Shown piece by piece: positions 17,138 to 23,472 of a stretch of 29,624 bases of DNA (position 1 is its first letter; every line of letters begins with the position of its first letter). Made by a program: the position numbers and the translations under genes. The stretch comes from Streptomyces sp. NRRL WC-3549 (GTDB lineage: Bacteria > Actinomycetota > Actinomycetes > Streptomycetales > Streptomycetaceae), in the NCBI RefSeq assembly GCF_000721935.1, contig NZ_KL585382.1:75492-105115 (forward strand), read 5' to 3'. The notes below the pieces were generated by a model that did not search any database, had not been told where the DNA came from, and saw nothing but the letters and a program-made list of their open reading frames with translations.

Positions 17138-18582
17138 CAACAGCCGCCTTCCGCGATGAACTGCCGTTCGAGTTCCTTGCGGTGCCGGACACGGGCGGCG
17201 AGGAGCGCGGCGCCGGGGCTGTAGCCCGAGCCGAGGTAGTCCCAGTGACCGACGACGAGCGTGGTCGTCGGGTCGGACTCGGGCAGACCGGCGTGAGCGC
17301 GGGCCTGTTCGGTGCGCCAGGCGCGGCGGGCGGCGCGCAGCGCGCCCAGGGTGGTGGAGTAGCTGCGGGACTTGGTGGAGAAATGGCCCCGGAAGCCGAG
17401 CATGTGCGCCCATTTTTGGCGCTTGAGGTGGGCAAACTCCGGCAGCTCTCCCAGCTCCCAGCAGGTGCGGATCATCTTCCGGACGTGCCGGGTGACGGCG
17501 AGCCGGGTCAGCGGGCGGGCTTGCCCGGTGCCGTCGCAGGCGGCGCACGGGCGTGGCGTTCCGTGGGGCAGGAGGGTGGCGCCGCGTCCCTGGCAGGGGC
17601 GGCAGAGGAGGGTGTGGTCGAGGGTGCCGGAGGCGTCGGAGGACTTTGTGGCGTACTTCGCCACGTAGGCGGCCACGGCCTGGTCGGTGAATTCGGCGTC
17701 GGTGCCGAAGGAGGCGATCTCGCGTACGTCGAACTGTTCGCCCCAGCCGAGTTCGCGTTCCCCGGCCGTGTCCGAGGCGACGGTGACGCGGACCCGCTTG
17801 GCGGCGGCGCGGGCGGCCTTGGTGAGTACGGCGATGGTGGCGTACGGCGGCGGGGGCTGGCTGCTGCCGTCCGGGCCGTCGAGTCGGATGACGGCGTGGA
17901 AGTGGACCAGGCCGCGCTGCTGGTACTCGGCGACCTTGGCGAAGGAGACCCGCAGGGCCGCGTGGGCATCCTTCTGGGTCATGCCGAGCGCGGCGGCGAT
18001 CTCGCGGCGCAGGTAGGTGGTGAAGCGCGCCCACAGGGCGGAGGCGTGGGCGTTGAACAGGACCGCGCCTTCGTAGTCGTACGTCGCGGGGTTCAGCGGC
18101 GTTCCGATCAGCGTGTCCGTGGGGTCGTGGAGCTTGCGGCAGCGGCAGGGCCGAATGTCGCCGCCGGGGGTGGTGGGGCGGTTGTGGACGGGTCCGAAGG
18201 ATGGCGGGGTGAGGGTGGCGAAGACGCGGGGGTGGGTGCGGACGGTGTCGGGCACGTTCTTGCCACCGGAGAGGCCGGTGCGGATGAGGTGGTAGGTGTC
18301 GGCGGCGTAGAGGCGGGAGCAGGCCGGGCAGCGGGAGGCGCGGCGGTTACCGCACGCGGTGAGCAGGCTGTCCCTGGGCTCGTCGGGTGAGGTGTAGGAG
18401 CGCAGTACCTCACCGGTCGTGGTGTCGACGGTGGTGGTGTGGCCGGTCAGGCGGATGGGTTCGGTGCAGCCGCCGAGGTGTTCGATCTGCTGTTGTGCGC
18501 GGTCGAAGTCGGGCTGGTTGATCAGGTGGAGCAGGTCCTGTACGGCGGGGCTTGCCACGTGGCGCAGGTCCAGGGTGACCAT
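17137..18582 (-). CDS. repSA: RepSA-type replication initiator
   Basis: This 481-residue protein is the rolling-circle-type replication initiator of actinomycete integrative conjugative elements. It has a zinc-like motif (CGNRRASRCPAC, from residue 78), an HUH-type metal site in GLVHFHAVIRLDG (H227, H229), and the tyrosine motif AYVAKYATKS (Y306, Y310). A CxxC pair set (CRPCQGRG ... CAACDGTG) resembles DnaJ zinc repeats. The start at 18582 is chosen because the family begins MVTLDLRHV and AAGGGA precedes it by about 10 bases; an open frame continues upstream. The gene appears intact. It lies downstream of a long inverted repeat at 18613-18664. Confidence 0.88.
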   Translation of the reverse strand: MVTLDLRHVASPAVQDLLHLINQPDFDRAQQQIEHLGGCTEPIRLTGHTTTVDTTTGEVLRSYTSPDEPRDSLLTACGNRRASRCPACSRLYAADTYHLIRTGLSGGKNVPDTVRTHPRVFATLTPPSFGPVHNRPTTPGGDIRPCRCRKLHDPTDTLIGTPLNPATYDYEGAVLFNAHASALWARFTTYLRREIAAALGMTQKDAHAALRVSFAKVAEYQQRGLVHFHAVIRLDGPDGSSQPPPPYATIAVLTKAARAAAKRVRVTVASDTAGERELGWGEQFDVREIASFGTDAEFTDQAVAAYVAKYATKSSDASGTLDHTLLCRPCQGRGATLLPHGTPRPCAACDGTGQARPLTRLAVTRHVRKMIRTCWELGELPEFAHLKRQKWAHMLGFRGHFSTKSRSYSTTLGALRAARRAWRTEQARAHAGLPESDPTTTLVVGHWDYLGSGYSPGAALLAARVRHRKELERQFIAEGGC

Positions 18583-18612
18583 TCGGGGCGTGTCCCTTCT
18601 GCCGGGTGGGCG

Positions 18613-18664
18613 GCCCCGAGCAGCAACCAGCCAGGAGGGAAAGCGTGTTGGTGCTGCTCGGGGC
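18613..18664. repeat. 13-bp perfect inverted repeat upstream of repSA
   Basis: GCCCCGAGCAGCA (18613-18625) is repeated inverted as TGCTGCTCGGGGC (18652-18664), with a 26-base loop. It sits 31 bases upstream of the repSA start, between repSA and the DUF2637 gene. It could end the upstream transcript, attenuate repSA, or be part of the replication origin. Confidence 0.7.
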
Positions 18665-18732
18665 ATGACGAACCGGGCCCAGGGGCGGGCGAGGGTTCAG
18701 CGAGGGGGTGATGCGGGTGGTGGGGCCGGGGC

Positions 18733-19470
18733 TCAGAGTTGAGCGAGGGCGGCGGTGGCGACCGGCAGGGCGACGCCCATGCGCTGGCCCAACTGGGCTG
18801 CGGTGACGGGTGCGCCGTGTTCGGTGCGGTGGGTGTCCGCGATGCGCCGGGCCGCGTTCAGCAGGGCGGCGGGCAAGGCCGGGCTGGAAGCGGGCCGAGC
18901 CGTCTTGGCGACGACCGGCGGAGCGAAGGTCGGAGCCGGAGCGGGCTGCGGTTCCACGGCGGGGGAGACGGCGACGACCGGGGCGGGCGTCGGGGGCTCG
19001 GATGCGGGTGCTTCGTCGGGCACCGGTTCGGAGACGGGGGTGGCGGCCTCTGGGTTCTCGGTGGGGTGGGTCAGGGTGTGGAACTGGGTGAGGAAGGCGG
19101 GGCCGACGTGGCCCCAGCCGAGGAGCGGGAGCGGGGCGACGGTGTCCAGGCAGGCGTGTCCGTAACGGCTGGCGAGCAGGGGTTCGGCGGTGTTGAGGGC
19201 GAGGGTGAGCAGCCCGCACAGGTGCAGCAGCCGGGTGCCGGCCTTCAGCTCCGCCTTGGGGACGCCGCGCAGCGCCAGGAACCGCAGCGCGACCAGGAGG
19301 CCGACGACGGACAGGTCCACCATGGGCGCGATCAGTGGGGCGATCGGATGTGGGACGCCGAGGCGCAGGGCGAGTGCCCAGATGTTGCCGAAGGAGAAGA
19401 CGAAGGCCAGGGCCGCGATGACCGCCATGACCACGGTCATGGTGCGCCGGGTGAACCGTTCCTCCGCCAT
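18733..19470 (-). CDS. DUF2637 (SpdB-like) membrane protein of the element
   Basis: This 245-residue protein starts with four hydrophobic segments (TVVMAVIAALAFVFSFGNIW, VDLSVVGLLVALRFLAL, LLHLCGLLTLALNTAEPL and a weaker one), then a Pro/Ala/Glu-rich linker and a C-terminal winged-helix-like block (HGAPVTAAQLGQRMGVAL). This is the DUF2637 layout found in actinomycete integrative elements, where related Spd proteins take part in spread of DNA through the mycelium. GGGAGG precedes the ATG by about 10 bases. It lies 34 bases after the tra remnant, in the usual tra-spd-rep-xis-int order. Confidence 0.8.
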   Translation of the reverse strand: MAEERFTRRTMTVVMAVIAALAFVFSFGNIWALALRLGVPHPIAPLIAPMVDLSVVGLLVALRFLALRGVPKAELKAGTRLLHLCGLLTLALNTAEPLLASRYGHACLDTVAPLPLLGWGHVGPAFLTQFHTLTHPTENPEAATPVSEPVPDEAPASEPPTPAPVVAVSPAVEPQPAPAPTFAPPVVAKTARPASSPALPAALLNAARRIADTHRTEHGAPVTAAQLGQRMGVALPVATAALAQL

Positions 19471-19504
19471 GGGTTCAACCTCCCTTCCTGCCTGTGCGGG
19501 TTGT

Positions 19505-19925
19505 TCACGGCTGCTTGGTGAGCGGAGGCAGGGGCGTAGTCGTCCGGCCGGTCGAGTGGAGCAGGGCGTCCAGGAGGAGGCCCGGGTCTGCGGTCAGGTG
19601 CGAGGTGTTCTCGGCGACGCGGGCAGCGTGGGCGTCGGAGACGTAGGGGGTGCGGATGCGGGTGAAGCCGGGGCGGCCCTGCATGGCCATGACCGCGACG
19701 CCGACGTAGGCGGGGTCCTGCAAGGTGACCGGGCTGGCGTCGGGCCAATTGCGGATGTCGTCACCGAGTGCGGCCACCGCGGCTTCCACGGTCTGACCAG
19801 GTCCTCCACCAGCCGGGCGTTCTCCGCCGTCAGCGCGGCCAGACGTCGGCCGCCGACGGGGCGAAGTCGCAGACGAACTTGTTGACCCCCGAGGTCTTGC
19901 CCGCACCCGGGACACCGGCCACCGT
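19505..19925 (-). pseudogene. tra: Remnant of an FtsK/TraSA-type DNA translocase
   Basis: Two pieces are visible. At about 19836-19925 the minus strand reads AGVPGAGKTSGVNKFVCDFA, a Walker A region like that of actinomycete conjugal FtsK-like proteins, then runs into a stop near 19837. At 19505-19797 it reads the C-terminal part (EAAVAALGDDIRNWPD ... GFTRIRTPYVSDAHAARVAE ... LTKQP). Between them is a short coiled-coil-like piece (LAALTAENARLVEDL) in another frame. The centre of the translocase is deleted and its N-terminus is cut off where the toxin fragment begins. Without this protein the element cannot transfer itself. Confidence 0.65.
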
Positions 19926-20115
19926 CAAGTGCGGCGGAAACATCTACGAGATTCGCGGTGTTGTTGGAATGGACGTGAACAAGAAATTTCCTGGGAATCC
20001 GTTTGCGCATGAAAGGGATACTGCAATTCTAGGGCGGGTTGATGCGAGTCGCATCGTTGCTTGCAGACTTCGAGACGGAACTAGGGTTCCGAACCCCAAC
20101 TATGGCGGGGAATGA
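19926..20115 (+). pseudogene. C-terminal fragment of a toxin resembling scabin-type ADP-ribosyltransferases
   Basis: The 5' end is cut at the junction with tra. The remaining frame ends at 20115 and shows GMDVNKKFPGNPFAHERDTA, RVDASRIVACRLRDG and VPNPNYGG. The order DVN, NPF-HE, a short strand, SRIV and a terminal PNPNY resembles the C-terminal half of mono-ADP-ribosyltransferase toxins of the pierisin/scabin group. There the catalytic Q/E-x-E loop would fall at HERD, where the second acidic residue is Asp, not Glu. No N-terminal NAD-binding half, no secretion domain and no start codon are present. The family call is tentative. Confidence 0.5.
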
Positions 20116-20522
20116 TTGTGGAGGAGTTGGCTCGGACTGCAACCAGGGCAAACGGGGAAAAGGTGAACGTTTTGCTCCAGGTTTCTACACCGCCTTCGAC
20201 TCTTCGGGTGGGATTGACCGATGAAGAGTTTGAGCGAGTCTATGAAGAGGTTGATTTGCTGGAATGTCTCAAATCAGCCCGCCGCGATCTCGAAGTCATG
20301 GGTCTGCTCCTGTGTTGCCAGGGTGCGAGACCGAATGTTTTCCCGTCGGGGATGACGAGGCAGATGGCGGAAGGCCGGTTGGCCTACTCGTTGGAAGCCG
20401 GAAAGGAGCTCTCTGACAACGATCTCGTGGATATCTTCGCTCCAGCAGACTGTTCAGAAGTCGCAACGCTAGAAGACCAAGTAGCGGCAATGCGGGAACT
20501 GTTTCGCATGAAACGAAGTTGA
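20112..20522 (+). CDS. Putative immunity protein for the second toxin fragment
   Basis: This 136-residue protein is not a family I recognise. Its ATG overlaps the toxin stop by four bases (ATGA at 20112-20115), the expected toxin-immunity coupling. The protein is acidic and largely helical by composition, with blocks TDEEFERVYEEVDLLECL and LSDNDLVDIFAPADCSEV, no signal peptide and no membrane helix. Its frame is intact, so it could still protect the cell from a related toxin made elsewhere or by a neighbour. The base composition is clearly more A/T-rich than in the core genes. Confidence 0.65.
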   Translation: MIVEELARTATRANGEKVNVLLQVSTPPSTLRVGLTDEEFERVYEEVDLLECLKSARRDLEVMGLLLCCQGARPNVFPSGMTRQMAEGRLAYSLEAGKELSDNDLVDIFAPADCSEVATLEDQVAAMRELFRMKRS

Positions 20523-20574
20523 TTCACTCGGGTGAATCTGATGGCCCCACCGGATTGTTCTGGTGGGGTCATCA
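20521..20574 (+). terminator. Two adjacent hairpins after the second immunity gene
   Basis: GATTCAC-TCGG-GTGAATC (20521-20538) is a perfect 7-bp hairpin that overlaps the immunity stop codon. It is followed by a 13-bp stem (20539-20551 with 20562-20574, one G-U pair). Together they form a terminator-like end before the next toxin fragment. Confidence 0.65.
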
Positions 20575-20583
20575 GTGCGGTTT

Positions 20584-20610
20584 GACGGCAGCGCTGACGG
20601 CAACGTCGGC
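20584..20610 (+). repeat. Second copy of the GACGGCA repeat pair
   Basis: GACGGCAG (20584-20591) and GACGGCAAC (20596-20604) followed by GTCGGC match the pair at 15588-15615 next to the integrase end (there followed by GTCAGC). Here no integrase follows; the third toxin fragment begins directly. Confidence 0.4.
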
Positions 20611-20894
20611 GAGAATTTTGTTACGCAGGACCGTGAGTACCTCGAAGGTCTGCGGTATCAGACTCACCGCAGCAGAAATGCCGAGAAGTGCACGGTTCTG
20701 GTTCGCTTCGAGATATCCTCGGGTGCTCGCGACACATTGATCGCGGCTGTTGCAAGTCCGGGCGAAATCGGTCAGGATGTAAATGCCGTGCACCTGAAGT
20801 AGGGGCGTGGCTTCGACACGTACGCCTCAGGCCCGGATCGGTCGGAGTGTTCAATTCGCGAATCGTTGGATTCGGAAGAGCGGAGGACTGGTGA
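20611..20894 (+). pseudogene. Third toxin C-terminal fragment, frameshifted
   Basis: The frame reads ENFVTQDREYLEGLRYQTH, CTVLVRFEISSGARDTL and SPGEIGQDVNAVHLK, then hits TAG at 20800-20802. Soon after, another frame carries RLRPGSVGVFNSRIVGFG and ends in AEDW at 20894. The two parts look like one protein broken by a stop and a frameshift near 20800-20830. The toxin family is not recognised. It has no N-terminus, and its end overlaps the start of the next gene exactly as the other two toxin-immunity pairs do, which is the main reason to call it a toxin. Confidence 0.5.
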
Positions 20895-21427
20895 CGTTCC
20901 CCGGAGAGGAAAAATCTCAGGCTGATCTGGTTGAAGCGCTCGCCGACGGCACGGGGCGGGATGCCAGGTCCATCGCGGCCGGGCGTCCCGAGGTTACTCA
21001 GCTCATCGCCTCCTGGATCCGGGAAGCCGCTCACGCGGGAAACTGGACAAGGGTCGACAAGTTCGCCAACCTGGCCGCCCCCTTGCGGGCGCCGGGCGTG
21101 GGCGGAGCTCTTCAGGAGATCCTTGATTCGGATGCCGTGGGGTTCAACAAAGAGGATCTCGTGGAGATTCTCGGATAGATCCGGGAAACGGACGCGGTCG
21201 CCTGCCTGTTCAGGGTGGCGGAAAGTTCGGTGGACGAGGACGCTCCGGCGTACTGGCTGTGCCAGAAGGTCATCTCTTCTCTGGGGGAGATCGGCACGCC
21301 GGAGGCCCTTGAATGCCTTCGCCGGATGACGAACCCGTCGTGGCCCGGCGTTGTCCGATGGCATGCGGCTGTCGAACTCGGGGTCGAGGACGAGCTCGGG
21401 TTTGACGAAGATCAAATGCTGAGGTAG
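20891..21427 (+). pseudogene. HEAT-repeat-like immunity gene interrupted by an in-frame stop
   Basis: The GTG at 20891 overlaps the toxin stop by three bases (GTGA). The frame runs through VTFPGEEKSQADLVEALADG and KEDLVEILG, meets TAG at 21176-21178, and continues in the same frame with ETDAVACLFRVAESSVDEDA, YWLCQKVISSLGEIGTPEAL and VVRWHAAVELGVEDELGF to 21427. The second half has the helix-pair spacing of HEAT-like repeats (SLGEIGTPEALECL), and the stop falls where GAG (Glu) would continue that pattern. Restored, it would be 178 residues. As it stands only the first 95 residues are made, unless the downstream GTG at 21215 is used. Confidence 0.6.
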
Positions 21428-21482
21428 CCGGAGTCCCGGGCGCTGTTGAGGTCCAAGGAGTTCCCATGGCGTCAGTGAAAAG

Positions 21483-21515
21483 GAAGCCCCGCCAGATGTG
21501 TCCTGACGGGGCTTC
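21483..21515 (+). terminator. Hairpin terminator after the third immunity gene
   Basis: GAAGCCCCGCCAG pairs with CTGACGGGGCTTC (one mismatch) around ATGTGTC. It is nearly identical to the hairpin at 15545-15577 and shares the following TGCGTGGGG, so the two regions descend from one sequence. Confidence 0.7.
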
Positions 21516-21526
21516 TGCGTGGGGCG

Positions 21527-21792
21527 CCGGTGCGGACGTTGCGGGCTACGTTGCACGGGGATCTCTGCCTCGAGGACGGCGTACTCCAGGGCGCACTTGA
21601 GCACGGAGTGAGGGTAGGTGAGCGTCAGTGGACAGAGCACCTTGTGGCAGCACTGGCCGGCGGCAGAGCGGTGGGGCTGGTCCGGGCGTCGAGGCCGCGG
21701 ATGCAGCACTGGCAGGTGGCGCGGAGCTGGTTGAGACAGGTGCGGACATCCTTTGGCGGTGAGCTTGCTGAGCCTCTTCCTGTCCAGGCCGG
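21527..21792 (-). pseudogene. Second integrase remnant (core-binding part only)
   Basis: This stretch is a diverged copy of int bases 16314-16575. On the minus strand fragments of the same protein are read, such as CPLTLTYPHSVLKCALEYAV against SPLTLT and SALKSALEHAV in the larger copy. It starts abruptly at the GTGGGG that follows the terminator and ends where the YoeB stop begins. The catalytic C-terminal domain and the N-terminus are gone. It keeps the four bases lost in the larger copy near 16400. Confidence 0.8.
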
Positions 21793-22050
21793 TCAGTAGT
21801 GGTCGCGGGCCTGGATGATCTCCAGGCCGTCGGAGTCGGTGACCCGGTAGACCAGCCGGTGTTCCTGCGTGATGCGGCGGAACCACCAGCCGGACAGGTT
21901 TCCTTTCAGTGGCTCGGGCTTGCCCCTGCCTTCGAAAGGGGTCCGTGTGATCTCCTTGATGAGGTCGTTGACCCTGCGGAGCGTCTTGCGGTCGGTGTCG
22001 GCCCAGTGGGTGTAGTCCTCCCACGCGTCGTCCGAGAACGACGTTTTCAC
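21793..22050 (-). CDS. yoeB: YoeB-family mRNA endonuclease toxin
   Basis: This 85-residue protein is a RelE/YoeB-type toxin that cuts mRNA in the ribosomal A site. The catalytic residues known from E. coli YoeB are present: E46 in KPEPLKG, R65 in QEHRLVYRV, and the C-terminal His-Tyr (H84, Y85). Length equals the family. The GTG start overlaps the antitoxin stop (GTGA), the normal antitoxin-first operon. It ends exactly at the border with the integrase remnant. A YefM-YoeB pair has been studied in Streptomyces lividans; whether this is an orthologue cannot be judged here. Confidence 0.92.
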   Translation of the reverse strand: MKTSFSDDAWEDYTHWADTDRKTLRRVNDLIKEITRTPFEGRGKPEPLKGNLSGWWFRRITQEHRLVYRVTDSDGLEIIQARDHY

Positions 22051-22304
22051 GCGTCCTCCGTGTCGACCAGGTCTCGTACGGTGCCGCGTCCGGAGTCCAT
22101 CTGCTCGATGGAGCGCATGAGGCGGGCGGCGTTGCGGGGGGAGCGCATCAGGTACATCGTCTCCTCCCAGGCGTTGTAGTCCTCCTCGGACATGATCACG
22201 ACGGTGCCCGCCTTCGATGTGACGCGCTCGGGCGCGTGGTCTTCGGTGACGCGGCGGATCAGACCGAAGAAGTCCTTCCGGGCTTCACTCGCGTTGATGG
22301 TCAT
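22047..22304 (-). CDS. yefM: YefM/Phd-family antitoxin
   Basis: This 85-residue protein has the Phd/YefM fold: MTINASEARKDFFGLIRRV binds operator DNA as a dimer, VTSKAGTVVIMSEEDYNAW is the family's central block, and the acidic tail would wrap the toxin. It neutralises YoeB and, with it, represses its own operon. AGGAGG lies 6 bases before the ATG. Upstream lies an A/T-rich stretch with repeated GTAC-centred motifs, the expected operator. The pair is intact, unlike most of the surrounding island. Confidence 0.92.
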   Translation of the reverse strand: MTINASEARKDFFGLIRRVTEDHAPERVTSKAGTVVIMSEEDYNAWEETMYLMRSPRNAARLMRSIEQMDSGRGTVRDLVDTEDA

Positions 22305-22335
22305 GGTTTCCTCCTGTGCATGTCGCCAGACCTCT

Positions 22336-22378
22336 TAAGTGTACTTAAAAAAGTACCATGAGTGTACGGGATTCGGTA
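22336..22378 (-). promoter_or_regulatory. YefM operator candidate
   Basis: The strongest element is TAAGT-GT-ACTTA at 22336-22347, a palindrome. Further GTAC-centred sites follow at 22353-22356 (AGTACC), 22363-22368 (TGTACG) and 22376-22379 (GTAC). YefM-type repressors bind repeats with a TGTACA core, so this cluster of four GTAC motifs in 43 bases is a good fit. It is the most A/T-rich stretch for kilobases. Promoter boxes could not be fixed. The rest of 22380-22520 shows nothing I recognise. Confidence 0.6.
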
Positions 22379-22520
22379 CGTTGGAGGTCGTGGTCTTGCG
22401 TCGGTCTGAGCTGGTCAGAGTTTCTTTACTGGTTCACGGCAGCCTGCTGTCGCGGGCAGCGCGCGCCATCTGAGGCTCTGCTCCATCCCCTGGCCCTTCT
22501 CTGAGGGGCAGCGGGGCCGA

Positions 22521-23029
22521 GTGCGGGCCTGTGACGCGACGACACCCCGGATCGCGGACTGCTCGGGCAGCCTGTACATCGATCCGCGTTACGGCCTCCG
22601 CTCGAACAGCGACGCCACCAGCTGGAAGATCGGTGCCCTGACGCAGCTCTGGAAGCCCAGCGGCGGGCTCAGGACCGAGCAGGCCGTCACTGTTTCCGGC
22701 ACCGTGAAGGTCAAGCGGTGGGCGAAGGCCACCGTCAACGCCTCGCCGGAGCCGGTGAAGAAGGGCCAGACCCTCACCGTGACCGGCAGCTTCAAGCGGG
22801 CGGACTGGGCGAAGTACACGTACACCGGCTTCGCCGGCGCGTCGGTCAAGCTGCAGTTCCGCAAGAAGGCAGCTCCACCTACTCCACCGTCAAGACGGTG
22901 AGGGCGGGCTCCACGGGCGCGCTGAGGACCACGGTCAAGGCATCGGTGGACGGGTACTGGCGCTGGAGCTTCGTCGGGTCGTCCACCACGGGCACCGCCA
23001 CCGCCGCCGGGGACTTCGTCGACGTGCGC
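22521..23029 (+). pseudogene. Broken gene for a streptomycete secreted beta-repeat protein
   Basis: The first frame gives CSGSLYIDPRYGLRSNSD, then VKVKRWAKATVNASPEPVKK and GQTLTVTGSFKRADWAKYTY. A missing G near 22871 shifts the frame; the next frame continues with GSSTYSTVKTVRAGSTGA and DGYWRWSFVGSSTTG to DFVDVR at 23029. This is the pattern of exported streptomycete proteins with Ig-like repeats. The signal peptide and N-terminal part are missing, and where such proteins usually end after DVR the frame has CGA rather than TGA and runs on. It is probably a leftover of the original chromosomal neighbourhood. Confidence 0.65.
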
Positions 23030-23068
23030 CGAGCCGGGGCGAAGCATCCCGGCCCGCACACGGCGGAA

Positions 23069-23100
23069 GGGCTGTCCGGCGCCCGTCGGCCGGACAGCCC
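23069..23100. terminator. Terminator of the fru operon
   Basis: GGGCTGTCCGGC (23069-23080) pairs perfectly with GCCGGACAGCCC (23089-23100) around an 8-base loop. It lies 43 bases beyond the ptsH stop on the minus strand and also just after the broken secreted-protein gene on the plus strand, so it can act in both directions. Confidence 0.8.
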
Positions 23101-23143
23101 CACGACGAGGCCGTGCGATGCGCCCCGCGGGGGCGTCCCGGGG

Positions 23144-23416
23144 TCAGCCCGTGGCGTCGAGGTCCTGGGAGAGCAGCGTGGCCAGTTCCTCGACGGCCTC
23201 CCGGCTTCCGTCCCCGACGGCGGTCAGGACCACGGAGTCACCGTGCTGAGCGGCCAGGGAGAGGACGGACAGCATGCTCCGGGCGTCGACCGGCTCGCCG
23301 CCGTCCCGCGCGATCGTCACCCTGACCGGCTGGCGGGTGGCCGCCTGGACGAAGAGCGAGGCGGGGCGGGCGTGCAGGCCCTTGGCGGAGGCGAGGACGA
23401 CGGTGCGCTGGTACAT
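23144..23416 (-). CDS. ptsH: HPr family phosphocarrier protein
   Basis: This 90-residue protein carries phosphate from enzyme I to sugar-specific IIA domains of the phosphotransferase system. The active-site histidine is H15 in KGLHARPAS. The region around the regulatory serine reads ARSMLSVLSL with S47. Length is normal for HPr. GGAG lies upstream of the ATG. It is the last gene of fruR-fruK-fruA-ptsH and starts 56 bases after the fruA stop. Its position suggests dedicated or co-induced supply of HPr for fructose uptake; whether the genome has another ptsH is not visible here. Confidence 0.95.
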   Translation of the reverse strand: MYQRTVVLASAKGLHARPASLFVQAATRQPVRVTIARDGGEPVDARSMLSVLSLAAQHGDSVVLTAVGDGSREAVEELATLLSQDLDATG

Positions 23417-23472
23417 GGATCACTCCTGTGGTGTGGATGAGCGACTACGCGTCGCGGGGCGGCGGGCGGAGG

